Shown: one piece after another, positions 1 through 8,242 of the stretch
How the letters are laid out: each line of letters opens with the position of its first letter
How positions within the stretch are numbered: position 1 is the first letter of the stretch
Source: Streptomyces niphimycinicus
GTDB lineage: Bacteria; Actinomycetota; Actinomycetes; Streptomycetales; Streptomycetaceae
Direction of reading: 5' to 3'
DNA: 43,373 nt
Assembly (NCBI RefSeq): GCF_018883605.1
Contig: NZ_JAHLEM010000158.1
Location: 1 to 43,373 of the forward strand
Translations under genes and position numbers: made by a program
The notes under the pieces: generated by a model
Seen by the model: only the letters and a program-made list of their open reading frames with translations
Databases searched by the model: none
Told to the model about the DNA's origin: nothing

Positions 1-393
1 GTGCTGGGGGCGGTGGCGCTGGTCGGCGCCGCCACGGCGCCGACCCTGCCGGTCTTCCTCGTCGCGGTCACGGGGTGCGGGGCCGCACTCGGGGTCGCGG
101 GCGCCCTGACGCTCATCGCCACCCAGGCGGTGGTGCGGCCCGAGCGTGCCGGGGAGGCGTCGGGGGTGACCAAGACGGTCATCACCACGGCTGCGGGGCT
201 GGGGGTGGCCCTGTCCGGGCCCGCCGCCGACGCGCACGGCGCCGCCACGGCCACGGCCGTCGACGCGGCCCTGGTGGCGGCCGGGGGCTGCTGTCTGGCC
301 GGGGCCGCGCTCCTGGTCATCACGCTGCTGACGCGGATACGGCCCGGCTGTGGCCCACGAGCCCGGCGTCGACATGCTTTTCTACAGAAATGA
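1..393 (+). CDS. MFS transporter, C-terminal part (5' end outside the window)
   Basis: The frame is open from the first base and ends with TGA at 391-393. The 130 residues show hydrophobic segments at about 1-25, 28-47, 60-75 and 86-110, separated by a short loop with a PERAGEASG stretch. That loop resembles the cytoplasmic loop before the last two helices in drug-exporter (DHA2-like) MFS proteins. The piece therefore looks like the last helices of a major facilitator transporter. The GTG at base 1 is an internal codon and not the start. Substrate cannot be judged from this fragment. Confidence 0.7.
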   Translation: MLGAVALVGAATAPTLPVFLVAVTGCGAALGVAGALTLIATQAVVRPERAGEASGVTKTVITTAAGLGVALSGPAADAHGAATATAVDAALVAAGGCCLAGAALLVITLLTRIRPGCGPRARRRHAFLQK

Positions 394-412
394 CTGACTC
401 AACCCTGCTTGT

Positions 413-1390
413 CTACGGGCTGTGGGCGCCGGAGGTGGGCGACGAGGGCGGAAACAGTTCGCCACGGGCCAGGGCCAGGACGGTCCGGGCCGCGATGCCG
501 CCGATGAGGATGGTGACGGCCGCGAGGACGAGGTAGGTGTAGACGAGGTGGCCCGCCGGTTTGCCGTCATCGATCCAGTGCAGCGTGGTGGTGGCGACCA
601 CGGCCCAGGAGAAGGTGAAGGCCCACGTGGCGACCGTGAACCGCAGGCGCGCGTAGAGGGGGACCAGCCGGAGCTGGACGATGACCATCAGCAAGAGGTA
701 TCCGGCCAGCGCGGCCGCGATGAAGTCCACCCGGCCCTTGTCGAGTGCGAAGTAGGCGACGCTGGCGATGGCGGCGGGGGCCACCTCGATCGTCATCGTC
801 GGCAGGAGCGGCGCGGGCAGTCGAGGGCGGTGGAACAGCCTTCCCGTGATCATCGAACCGAGGATGAACCAGCAGATCACGCCTAAGCCGAACATGACCT
901 CGGCCAGCCGGGTCTGTCCCACCCTCGCGGCGCCGGCGCAGGAAACGAGGCCGCCGGCCACAGTGGGCAGGAAGTAGCCGGGGTGCATCCGGTCCAGTTC
1001 CATGTCCCTACAGACCCACTGTCCGGTGAGCCATCCGCCGAACAACACGGTCAGCACGAGAAAGACGTCCACCAGAACCTTTCCCGCCATCGGGCTGTAC
1101 GGCGCCAGTCCCTGGGCCGCCAACAGCATCGGGGTGATCAGCGCCAGGGAGGTGAACGGACTCGCCACGGGGTCTTCCAGATCGGCGCGGAGCCTCCCCC
1201 TGCCGCCGCACACGTAGCGCAGATACCATCCCACCGATACCAGCCATACGACAGTGGCCAGTCCGATCAGGGCTCTTCCGACGATCACCGGCACATGCCC
1301 CGCCTGACCAGCGGCCACCCAGGTACCGCCGAGACCAGCCAGGCCGAAGGCCATGCTGAAAATGTTGGGCGGGACGCGCCGGACGGTCAT
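413..1390 (-). CDS. TDT/SLAC1-family membrane transporter (TehA-like)
   Basis: About 325 residues with roughly ten hydrophobic segments spread along the whole chain and short polar loops. The opening VPPNIFSMAFGLAGLGGTW is typical of the TehA/Mae1/SLAC1 (tellurite-resistance/dicarboxylate transporter) family, whose members are anion channels or C4-dicarboxylate or sulfite exporters in the inner membrane. The start at 1390 is chosen because an AAAGGAG ribosome site lies about 9 bases upstream; the frame is open further upstream but that part is basic and lacks a site. It converges with the MFS fragment, with only about 20 bases between stops. The substrate (sulfite, tellurite, malate) cannot be decided; no tellurite gene is adjacent. 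Confidence 0.75.
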   Translation of the reverse strand: MTVRRVPPNIFSMAFGLAGLGGTWVAAGQAGHVPVIVGRALIGLATVVWLVSVGWYLRYVCGGRGRLRADLEDPVASPFTSLALITPMLLAAQGLAPYSPMAGKVLVDVFLVLTVLFGGWLTGQWVCRDMELDRMHPGYFLPTVAGGLVSCAGAARVGQTRLAEVMFGLGVICWFILGSMITGRLFHRPRLPAPLLPTMTIEVAPAAIASVAYFALDKGRVDFIAAALAGYLLLMVIVQLRLVPLYARLRFTVATWAFTFSWAVVATTTLHWIDDGKPAGHLVYTYLVLAAVTILIGGIAARTVLALARGELFPPSSPTSGAHSP

Positions 1391-1714
1391 CGCCGGGCTC
1401 CTTTCAAATCCGGCTGGTGAGCCACCGCAACCGACTGTGCACCCCGCGGGCCGCCTCCGCGACTTCGCCATGTCATCCGGGGACGCGGGCAGCCACGGAA
1501 ATACGAGACGACGCCCTTACCGTCGCACCTGTCGCACGGCCACGGCGTACGTGATGCCCCCGTGAGTGACGATCGTGCTCGGCGAGACCTGACAAGCCCT
1601 CCGTAGGTCAGGTGAACGCGCGGGGCCGGTTCTCCGTATGGCTCTGTGTGCGTCCTGCCCATGGGGACGCGCGCCGTCCGCACAGGCCGAAACCGAGACC
1701 GGAGGCCCCGTTCC
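1391..1714. promoter_or_regulatory. Divergent intergenic region with a hairpin or dyad
   Basis: 324 bases between the TehA-like gene (leftward) and the hypothetical gene at 1715 (rightward). It should hold both promoters. The only clear structure is an inverted repeat ACCTGAC (1587-1593) / GTCAGGT (1607-1613) with a 13-base spacer, which could be an operator or a weak hairpin. Short open frames cross the region, but none has a ribosome site or convincing composition. Confidence 0.35.
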
Positions 1715-2215
1715 ATGAATGACCGGTTCATCCCTCCCATCCAGGCGCTGCCGGATGGCGACGCCGAAGTCCGCCTGGTGCTCCATCTGCCCTGGGACGT
1801 GGTCGCCGCGCTGGGTCAGGAGGCCGGCCGGCTGGCGGCCCAGTCGCAGCGGCCGGTGAGCCTCGACGAGGCGGTCAGCCACCGGCTGCGCCACGGGACG
1901 GCCCAGACCATCGGCGTCCACGCCAAACCGGAGCGGGAGCGGAACCAGCCCGCGCCCACCGCGCCCCACACCTCACCCCCGCTGGCGGCCCGCTCCCCCG
2001 GTGAGCAGGCCCGGCAGGCGATCGAGAAGATCAACGGGTCGGCGCAGCCGCTCAACGGCACCGCGAACGGCAGCGCTGGCACCACCGACTCCACCGGTCC
2101 GCAGCACACCACCGGCGCCCCGGAACCGGCCCCGCCCGACGCCCGGGGCATCCTGGAGCGCCCCACGAGGGCCACCGGAACGGTGAACGGCACATCGACG
2201 GAGATGCCGAGATAA
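1715..2215 (+). CDS. Hypothetical protein, C-terminal half low complexity
   Basis: 166 residues starting MNDRFIPPIQALPDG; GGAGG about 9 bases upstream decides this ATG over an earlier one at 1646. Residues 1-75 look folded (PDGDAEVRLVLHLPWDVV, then a helix EEAV..RLRHGTAQ-like segment). From about residue 80 the chain is rich in Pro, Ala, Thr, Gly and Asn and probably disordered. There is no signal peptide and no membrane segment. I do not recognise the family. G/C at third positions fits this frame; the antisense frame 1816-2436 does not give a plausible protein. Function unknown. Confidence 0.6.
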   Translation: MNDRFIPPIQALPDGDAEVRLVLHLPWDVVAALGQEAGRLAAQSQRPVSLDEAVSHRLRHGTAQTIGVHAKPERERNQPAPTAPHTSPPLAARSPGEQARQAIEKINGSAQPLNGTANGSAGTTDSTGPQHTTGAPEPAPPDARGILERPTRATGTVNGTSTEMPR

Positions 2216-2267
2216 CACCAGGCGCAGGCGCGGGAAGACGGCTGGAAGGGCCGCGTAAGGGCCGCGG

Positions 2268-2307
2268 ATACGAGAGTGCCGTCCCGCACCGGACGGCACC
2301 CTCGTAT
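2268..2307. terminator. Bidirectional hairpin terminator
   Basis: Left arm 2268-2284 and right arm 2291-2307 pair over 17 bases with one mismatch and a 6-base loop. It lies between two convergent genes, the hypothetical protein (ends 2215) and the E1 dehydrogenase (ends 2357), so it can serve both. Confidence 0.8.
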
Positions 2308-2356
2308 GTGCGGCACCTCGAAGGCGCGAGGCCCGTGTGCCTCCGGCCGCCTCGCC

Positions 2357-4720
2357 CTACTCGACGAGGTCCAGCGCCGCGGCGACGATGCCGTCGCTGT
2401 CGATGCCGTGGTGGCGGTAGACGTCCTCGATGGCACCGGACTGGCCGAACCGGGTCACGCCGAGGGTGGTGACGGGCGTGTTCTGGATCGTGCCCAGGAA
2501 GGACAGGGTGTGCGGGTGGCCGTCCAGCACGGTGACGAGCGGCGTGGCCCGCTCGGCGGGGAAGATCTGGTCGAGGATCCAGGTCGGGTCCTCCGACAGG
2601 CCGCGGCGGGCCTGAAGCGCGCGGAAGAGCAGGTCCGGGCTGGTCACGCAGACGACATCGGCGCCGTGGCCGAGGGCCGCGAGCCGGTCGGCGGCGGCCA
2701 GGGCCTCGGGGACCAGCGCGCCCATCGCGGCGAGGGTCACCACCGGGTTGTGGTGCTGCCTCAGCCGGTAGGCCCCGGCGACCGCGTGCCGGCGGCGGCG
2801 CTCACGCGCGGCCGGGTCGGTCGGCACCGCGGCCGCGGACTGGTCGACGGGCCGGGTGGACAGCCGCAGATAGGCCGAACTCCCGTCCGGCCGACCGAGG
2901 TTGCCGAGCGCGGCCAGCAGACACCATTCGGTGTCGATCGCGAACGCGGGTTCGTAGGTGACACAGCCGGGCTGCTCGATACCGAGTGACGGAGTGGTGA
3001 TCGACTGGTGGGCACCGCCCTCGGGGGCGAGCGTGACGCCGGACGGCGTGCCGACCAGGATCGACTGGCCACCGGCGTAGATGCCGAAGGACCACGGCTC
3101 CAGGGCCCGGTTGACGAAGGGGTCGTAGACCACACCGATCGGCAGCAGCGGCTGGCCCCAGCGGCTCCAGGTGGTGCCCAGCTCGCCGAGCAGGCCGACC
3201 AGGTTGGTCTCCGCTATGCCCAGCTCCACATGCTGGCCCGTGGGCCGCTCCCGCCAGTGCAGGATCGTCTCGGCGTCGTCGGCGAACCAGTTGGGGCGCT
3301 CGGTCGGCGACCACACCCCGACCTTGTTGAGCCAGCCACCGAGATTGGTGCTGGAACTGACGTCGGGGCTGACGGTGACGATCCGTTCCGCCGCCTCCGG
3401 CGCCCGCCGGGTGAGGTCCAGCAGGACGCGCCCGAGCGCCTGCTGGGTGTTGCCGGTACCGGTCGGTGCCGGGCGGGCCAGGTCGGCGGGCACCTCGGGG
3501 GGCCGCCGCGACGTGTGTCCTGGGCGGCGCAGCCGATCGGCGGCCGCCGCGCACAGGGCCGCTTCCGGCGAGCCGTCGCCGAACGCCGCCCAGGGGCGGT
3601 CGAGATCGGTCCCCAGCCGGTCGGCCAGTGCCTTCATCTGGTCGCCGGTCAGCAGGGAGGAGTGGTTCTGCGGATGGCCCTCGGTGGGCAGCCCGCAGCC
3701 CTTGACCGTATACGCGAAGATCACGGTCGGGCGGGTGTCGTCGACGGCGTCGTAGGCGTCCATGAGGGCGCGGATGTCATGGCCGCCCAGGTTGCGCACC
3801 GCCGCCAGCAGCGAGGCGTCGTCCAGTGGCGCGATGAGGTCGGCGATCGGCCCGGCCGTGGAGCCGGTGCCGGGCAGCCGCTCACGCAATTCCTCGGCGG
3901 AGCAGCGCAGCAGGCGCTGGTATTCGGGATTGCCCATGGCGTCGATACGGGCGCGCAGCGCCTCGCCGCCCGGCCGCGCGAACAACTCCTGGAGCAACTG
4001 CCCGTACTTGAGGTTCATCACCTGCCAGCCGGCCGCGGTGAACATGCCCCGCAGCCGCTCCGCGGCGATACCGGGCACCACGCGGTCCAGGGACTGCCGG
4101 TTCAGGTCGACGACCCACACCACTTCGCCCAGGCCCGGCACCATCGGGTCCTGGATCGCTTCCCAGATCGCGCCCTCGTCCAGTTCCGCGTCGCCCAGCA
4201 GGGAGTACTGCCGTCCCGTACCGGCCCCGCCGAAATGCCCCTCCGCGTAGCGCCGCGCGATGGCGCCCCACAACGGTGCGGTGGCGCCGATGCCGACCGA
4301 GCCGGTGGAGTAGTCGACCGGGTCGGGGTCCTTGGACCGGCTGGGGTAGCTCTGGAGACCCCCGAAGGCGCGCAGGGTGGTCAGATAGGACTCGTCCAGC
4401 TCACCCAGCAGATAATTGATCGCATGCAGTACGGGCGAGGCGTGGGGCTTGACCGACACCCGGTCCTCGGAGGTCAGCGCGTGGAACCACAGCGCCGTCA
4501 TGATCGAGGTCATCGAGGCGCTGGACGCCTGGTGACCGCCGACCTTGAGCCCTGAGGGGTTCGGCCGCACCCGGTTGGCATGATCGATGATCGCCGTGGA
4601 CAGCCACAGCACCCGCCGTTCGACCGCCTCGAGCGCGGCGAGCTGCGCCTTTCCGGCAACGCCCGGGCCCTTGCCGCCGACTGACCTCAGCTCCGAGTTC
4701 ACGACCGTCACAGAGCGCAC
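2357..4720 (-). CDS. Homodimeric E1-type 2-oxoacid dehydrogenase (pyruvate/2-oxobutyrate type)
   Basis: About 787 residues of the AceE/transketolase superfamily. The N-terminal part carries KVGGHQASSASM and KPHASPVLHAI, which match the AceE substrate and cofactor region. A thiamine-diphosphate motif GDAELDEG begins near residue 177 and is followed by VVDLNRQSLD. The C-terminal half has pyrimidine-binding and transketolase C-terminal domains. Its expected reaction is decarboxylation of a 2-oxo acid and transfer of the acyl group to a lipoyl E2. No E2 or E3 gene is nearby. The length and the divergent Lrp-type regulator recall MdeB/MdeR, the 2-oxobutyrate dehydrogenase pair of Pseudomonas methionine catabolism, although no methionine gamma-lyase gene is present. 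The start is uncertain: GTG at 4720 is preferred because the ATG at 4795 would lie inside the divergent control region. Confidence 0.8.
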   Translation of the reverse strand: MRSVTVVNSELRSVGGKGPGVAGKAQLAALEAVERRVLWLSTAIIDHANRVRPNPSGLKVGGHQASSASMTSIMTALWFHALTSEDRVSVKPHASPVLHAINYLLGELDESYLTTLRAFGGLQSYPSRSKDPDPVDYSTGSVGIGATAPLWGAIARRYAEGHFGGAGTGRQYSLLGDAELDEGAIWEAIQDPMVPGLGEVVWVVDLNRQSLDRVVPGIAAERLRGMFTAAGWQVMNLKYGQLLQELFARPGGEALRARIDAMGNPEYQRLLRCSAEELRERLPGTGSTAGPIADLIAPLDDASLLAAVRNLGGHDIRALMDAYDAVDDTRPTVIFAYTVKGCGLPTEGHPQNHSSLLTGDQMKALADRLGTDLDRPWAAFGDGSPEAALCAAAADRLRRPGHTSRRPPEVPADLARPAPTGTGNTQQALGRVLLDLTRRAPEAAERIVTVSPDVSSSTNLGGWLNKVGVWSPTERPNWFADDAETILHWRERPTGQHVELGIAETNLVGLLGELGTTWSRWGQPLLPIGVVYDPFVNRALEPWSFGIYAGGQSILVGTPSGVTLAPEGGAHQSITTPSLGIEQPGCVTYEPAFAIDTEWCLLAALGNLGRPDGSSAYLRLSTRPVDQSAAAVPTDPAARERRRRHAVAGAYRLRQHHNPVVTLAAMGALVPEALAAADRLAALGHGADVVCVTSPDLLFRALQARRGLSEDPTWILDQIFPAERATPLVTVLDGHPHTLSFLGTIQNTPVTTLGVTRFGQSGAIEDVYRHHGIDSDGIVAAALDLVE

Positions 4721-4741
4721 CCCACTGTCCGCACCTTGCTT

Positions 4742-4825
4742 CCGCAGAAATTGACGTTGTGCTCCGCCAGTAGACAGATAATCCTTTGGATGCACAACAT
4801 GTTCCCGCAGAACTATGCATTCTGC
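4742..4825. promoter_or_regulatory. Divergent control region with phased repeats (Lrp-type operator candidates)
   Basis: AT-richer than its surroundings. It holds a direct repeat CCGCAGAA at 4742-4749 and 4805-4812, exactly 63 bp apart (six helical turns). An inverted repeat GTTGTGC (4756-4762) / GCACAAC (4792-4798) lies between them. At the right end is a dyad GCAGAA-CTATGCA-TTCTGC (4807-4825). Such phased sites suit an oligomeric Lrp/AsnC regulator that wraps DNA, presumably the product of the gene at 4865. Binding is inferred. Confidence 0.5.
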
Positions 4826-4864
4826 TCAGACTCCGAGGCGGATGAGGGACATCGATTGGGCACC

Positions 4865-5347
4865 ATGAGCGATGAGCGAGGGCTGGACGCCACCGACGCG
4901 CGGATCCTGCTCGCCCTTGCCGCCGATCCACGAGCCACCATCGTCGCCCTGGCCGAGCAGCTCGGATTGTCCCGCAACACCGTCCAGGCCCGGGTGGCCA
5001 GATTGGAACAGGGCGGCGCGCTGGACTCCTTCGAACGCCGGATCACCCCGAAGGCGCTGGGCCATCCCCTCACCGCGTTCGTCACCGCGCGGGTCCATCA
5101 GCACCGCTTGGCCGAGGTGTCCGAGGCGCTGGCGGGCATCGAGGAGGTGGTGGAGGTCTTCGGCCTCAGCGGCGAGACGGATCTGCTCATACGGGTGGTC
5201 GCCACGGATGTGGAGGCCCTGTACGGGATCGCGGGACAGATCCTCGCCATCCCCGGCATCGAGCGCACCACGACGGCCCTGGCCATGCGCGAACTGGTGC
5301 CGCACCGCCTCACCCCACTGCTGCGCCGTGCCGCGGCGGGCGGATAG
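4865..5347 (+). CDS. Lrp/AsnC-family transcriptional regulator
   Basis: 160 residues. The N-terminal winged helix-turn-helix spans about 8-65, with LDATDARILLALAADPRATIV-type sequence and the recognition segment LGLSRNTVQARVARLE. The C-terminal RAM/AsnC ligand domain spans about 70-145, including VVEVFGLSGETDLLIRV, which is the usual amino-acid-responsive fold. The start is the ATG at 4865, because upstream in-frame ATGs lie in the AT-rich operator region. It is divergent from the E1 dehydrogenase gene and probably controls it in response to an amino acid or oxo acid. The pairing resembles mdeR/mdeB; the ligand is unknown. Confidence 0.88.
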   Translation: MSDERGLDATDARILLALAADPRATIVALAEQLGLSRNTVQARVARLEQGGALDSFERRITPKALGHPLTAFVTARVHQHRLAEVSEALAGIEEVVEVFGLSGETDLLIRVVATDVEALYGIAGQILAIPGIERTTTALAMRELVPHRLTPLLRRAAAGG

Positions 5348-5486
5348 CAGGCTGTCGGGGGACACGACGGGCCTTCCCTTCCGCTGGGCAGAAACCCGGC
5401 TTCCGGGTGTCTCCGGCGGAATTGACGTCGCGGACGCGCTGCGCTTCCGGCAGCGCGCACCCGCGCAGCGTCCTGGAGGTCTCTTG

Positions 5487-5763
5487 ATGCGTCCAACTCG
5501 TCGTTCGTCCAGAAGGACTTCGCCGTTACGGTCCCGGCCCCGGTCTCGGTCCCGCGACGTGGCCGTGCTGATCGTGCTGGCGACCACCCTCGTCTCCGCG
5601 CTGTTGACCGCCTCGGTGACGCCGACCGCGGCCGCCGAGCGGCGGCGGCCAGGTGCTGTTCACGAGCTACCCACCCGGAACGACGCCGGTGAGCGCACAC
5701 TTCGCGTGGGCACAGACCTATGAGAACGACGTCGCCATCGACTGGCTCTTCGATCAGTCGCGA
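5487..5763 (+). pseudogene. Remnant of a secreted esterase/peptidase (internal deletion and frameshift)
   Basis: A strong GGAGGT ribosome site (5475-5480) precedes ATG 5487. The first 50 residues form a clean signal peptide: Arg-rich start, hydrophobic DVAVLIVLATTLVSALLTAS, then an AAA site. After about residue 54 the frame becomes implausible and stops at 5723. In the +1 frame, from about 5653, sequence resumes with FTSYPPGTTPVSAHFAWAQT and ENDVAIDWLFDQ. This looks like the C-terminal end of COG4099/polyhydroxybutyrate-depolymerase-like alpha/beta hydrolases, where a catalytic His is followed by SWxxAY and IDWLL. The catalytic core, about 200 or more residues, is missing. The remnant abuts the stop of the exporter at 5764. 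Reading: a gene decayed by deletion and frameshift. Confidence 0.6.
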
Positions 5764-6783
5764 TCACACACCGACGACGGCCAGCGCGCCATAGCCGACA
5801 ACCGCGACGAGAAGCGTGGACAGAGCCCCCAGGGCAAGACCTCGCTTTCCGGCCCGGAGCAGCGCACCGATTTTGACGCCGCTGCCCAGCCCGAACAGTG
5901 CGGCGGCGAAGAGCAGCGTGGTGACGACGTTGACCACGGACAGCGCGGCCGACGGCACGACACCGCTGCTGCGAACCAGCATCATCACCAGGAATCCGAG
6001 GACGAACAGCGGAACGATCGGCGGACGTTTCCCCGGAGCGGCCCCGCCCTGTCGGCGCTGAACGATGCTGACGCCGGCGACCATCGGGGCGAGCAGGACG
6101 ACCCTGGTCAGCTTGGTGACGACAGCGATGGCAACCGCCCCGGCGCCCGCGGGTGACGCGGCCGCGACGACCTGAGCGACTTCGTGAACGGAGAGTCCCG
6201 CCCAGGACCCGAGGCCCTCGGGGCTCATTCCCAGTGCCTCACCGACGAACGGTACGAGCGCGATCGCGGCGCTTCCGTAAAGGGTCACGAGAGTGACAGC
6301 AGTCGCCACGTCCTCTTTATCGCTTTCGGTGACACTGTCCATTGCCGCGATCGCCGACGCCCCGCAGATGGAGAATCCGGTCGCCACCATCAGCGCGAGT
6401 CCCCGCGACACTCGGATCAGCCGGCCGAGCAGGAGGGTTCCGAAGAAGGTCACGAGCACGGTGACCACGACCGCCAGCACCTTGCCCACACCGAGCCCGA
6501 AGACCTCGCCGAGCCCGAGCTGAAGCCCGAGCAGAACGACGCCGAGGCGCAGAAACTTTTTCGTCGCCCAGCCCAGACCTTCCCGGGTCTTCGCCGGAAG
6601 GCGACCTCCCACGGCGATTCCGAGGACCACCGCGACGGTGAGCGCGCTCACGGCAGGCACCAGCTTGTTGAGAGAGAACGCGGCAGCCGTGCCGACAGCC
6701 ACCACGAACAGCCCCGGGGCCAGTGAACGAACTGGTCCGGCGGCGTCTGCGGCACGCTCGACAACGTGTCCTGGGTTGGCCAT
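5764..6783 (-). CDS. UPF0324/YeiH-family membrane protein (putative sulfate exporter)
   Basis: 339 residues with about ten hydrophobic segments from residue 20 to the C-terminus. Family marks are SLNKLVPAVSALTVAVVLG near the N-terminus, KFLRLGVVLLGLQLGLGE, and the conserved GFSICGASAIAAMDSV near the middle, followed by the SVHEVAQVVAAA segment. YeiH proteins are often labelled putative sulfate exporters, but substrate evidence is thin. It is divergent from the LysR gene at 6884 with 100 bases between, the classical arrangement for this family, and a LysR-type dyad lies in the gap. The start ATG at 6783 has only a weak ribosome site. Confidence 0.85.
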   Translation of the reverse strand: MANPGHVVERAADAAGPVRSLAPGLFVVAVGTAAAFSLNKLVPAVSALTVAVVLGIAVGGRLPAKTREGLGWATKKFLRLGVVLLGLQLGLGEVFGLGVGKVLAVVVTVLVTFFGTLLLGRLIRVSRGLALMVATGFSICGASAIAAMDSVTESDKEDVATAVTLVTLYGSAAIALVPFVGEALGMSPEGLGSWAGLSVHEVAQVVAAASPAGAGAVAIAVVTKLTRVVLLAPMVAGVSIVQRRQGGAAPGKRPPIVPLFVLGFLVMMLVRSSGVVPSAALSVVNVVTTLLFAAALFGLGSGVKIGALLRAGKRGLALGALSTLLVAVVGYGALAVVGV

Positions 6784-6838
6784 GCCCCGATCATCATCGT
6801 GCCGCGCCGAGCGCGGTACCGGTCAATGAGTGAGGACG

Positions 6839-6857
6839 TCATACCCCGAGGGCATGA
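6839..6857. promoter_or_regulatory. LysR-type operator candidate between yeiH-like and lysR genes
   Basis: The 19-base dyad TCATACCCCGAGGGCATGA is symmetric except for one base pair (A/C) and its 3-base centre. It lies 27 bp upstream of the LysR start and about 56 bp upstream of the exporter start, where an autoregulating LysR protein would bind. Inferred from symmetry and position only. Confidence 0.5.
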
Positions 6858-6883
6858 CAGGCCCGGAGCCATACGCTGGAGCT

Positions 6884-7816
6884 ATGAGCCAGTTGCCGGA
6901 TCCGGAATCGCTGCGTCTGCTCGTCCTTGTCGGAGACGTAGGGAGTCTGAGCAGGGCGGCGGCGCAGCTCGGTCTCGCGCAGCCGTCGGCCAGCAAGCGG
7001 CTGTCCACACTGGAGCGCAGGCTCGGCCTCGTGCTGGTGGAGCGGACCCGGCGCGGATCACAGCTCACCGACGCGGGCCGGGCCGTGGCGGTCTGGGCCC
7101 AGCAGGTTCTCCAGGACTTGGACGGTCTGCTCACCGGCGCGGAGGCATTGCGCACCAAGCGCGACGCCGAGCTGAGAGTCGCGGCGAGCATGACGGTGGC
7201 CGAGTACTTGGTACCGGGTTGGCTCGGCGAACTGCGTCGGATGCGGCCGGAGCTGTACGTGGGCCTCCAGGTGACCAACAGCGAGCACGTCCCGGAGCTG
7301 CTGCGCAGTGGCGCGGTGGATCTCGGATTCATCGAGTCGCCGCAGGCCCCGGCCGGATTGCCCGCGCGGCGGGTCGCCCGTGACCGTCTGCTCGTGGTCG
7401 TCGCGCCGGGACACCCTTGGGCGCGCCGCCGTCGCCCGCTGGGCGTCGCCGAGCTTGCCGCCGCGCCGCTGGTGCTCCGTGAACGTGGTTCGGGCACCCG
7501 CGAAACTCTGGACCAGGCGCTGCGCCGGGCGGGGATGGCCGAGCCCCGGCCCCTGCTGGAGCTGGGGTCGGCGACGGCCGTGCGCAACGCCGTGATGGCC
7601 GGGACCGGCCCGGCAGTGATCAGCGAACTCGCCGTACGAACGGACCTCGCCGACCGCCGCCTGGTGGCGGTCGAGGTCGAGGGCATCGAACTGCACCGTG
7701 CCCTGCGCGCCGTATGGGCGTCGGAACGCCCCCTGGCCGGCCCGGCCGCCGAGCTCCTGGCCGTGACCAGGCGGCACAGACCGGACGCCGCCGCCAGGGG
7801 CGCCACCGCGCGGTGA
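6884..7816 (+). CDS. LysR-family transcriptional regulator
   Basis: 310 residues. The N-terminal winged helix-turn-helix occupies about 5-65, with GSLSRAAAQLGLAQPSASKR and LERRLGLVLVERTRRG. The effector domain follows (about 90-300). The ATG at 6884 is chosen because GGAG lies close upstream and it gives the usual LysR N-terminus; an upstream GTG at 6830 would overlap the operator. It is divergent from the YeiH-family exporter and most likely controls it. The effector is unknown; relatives of this pairing include CbbR- and YeiE-type regulators. Confidence 0.9.
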   Translation: MSQLPDPESLRLLVLVGDVGSLSRAAAQLGLAQPSASKRLSTLERRLGLVLVERTRRGSQLTDAGRAVAVWAQQVLQDLDGLLTGAEALRTKRDAELRVAASMTVAEYLVPGWLGELRRMRPELYVGLQVTNSEHVPELLRSGAVDLGFIESPQAPAGLPARRVARDRLLVVVAPGHPWARRRRPLGVAELAAAPLVLRERGSGTRETLDQALRRAGMAEPRPLLELGSATAVRNAVMAGTGPAVISELAVRTDLADRRLVAVEVEGIELHRALRAVWASERPLAGPAAELLAVTRRHRPDAAARGATAR

Positions 7817-8242
7817 ACGCGCGACGAGGCGATCCCGCGGAGGCCGCCGCAACCGGCCGGGCGGCTGCCAGTCGGTCACCTGAGGATGTGCGGTCCGGTC
7901 GGTCCGCTTGTCTCCCGCGTCTCGTCGGCGGGCAGATGTCGGAAGCTGCCATGGCCCGGCAGCGCCCACTCGAAGGTCAGCTCCTCCGCGCCGACTTCCC
8001 CGCCGGGACCGCCGAATCCGTACCCACGCCGCCTTGTGGGTACCCCACAATCCGGCACACCGGCCGGGTGGGAGAAAAATGACACACCTCGGCCGCTTTT
8101 TTCGGACACGCGTCCGCCGTCGGGAACATCGTGCAACTATGGCCGGGCGATGCCCGGCTGACCGAGAGGGAAGATCCCCGCTCCCCTCGTCGTTGCCACC
8201 TCGCATAAGCATTCAATGCGCGTGACAGGAGTGGAACACCGT
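7817..8242. promoter_or_regulatory. Region upstream of gnd with a 17-bp palindrome
   Basis: 426 bases after the LysR stop. A perfect inverted repeat TTGTGGG-TAC-CCCACAA sits at 8034-8050, about 190 bases before the gnd start. A short AT-rich patch (GAGAAAAATGACACACC, then a T-run near 8097) follows and may include the promoter. The left part carries a possible gene remnant on the minus strand (see the entry at 7876). The palindrome is an operator candidate of unknown partner. Confidence 0.4.
7876..8064 (-). pseudogene. Possible C-terminal gene remnant
   Basis: The minus-strand frame ending at 7876 has strong G/C preference at third positions over about the last 45 codons, and reads sensibly as GAEELTFEWALPGHGSFRHL followed by PADETRE. 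There is no ribosome site and no sensible N-terminus upstream, so it looks like the 3' end of a lost gene rather than a small intact one. I do not recognise the family. The call is weak and rests on codon composition alone. Confidence 0.25.

Noticed and set aside
1387..1740. 117-residue minus-strand frame with a CDRCDG zinc-finger-like stretch
   Set aside because: Only one Cys pair, no ribosome site and no consistent codon bias; overlaps the start of a real gene.
3008..4555. 515-residue plus-strand frame
   Set aside because: Antisense to the E1 dehydrogenase; Gly/Arg/Gln-rich composition, no motifs, no ribosome site. A GC-rich shadow.
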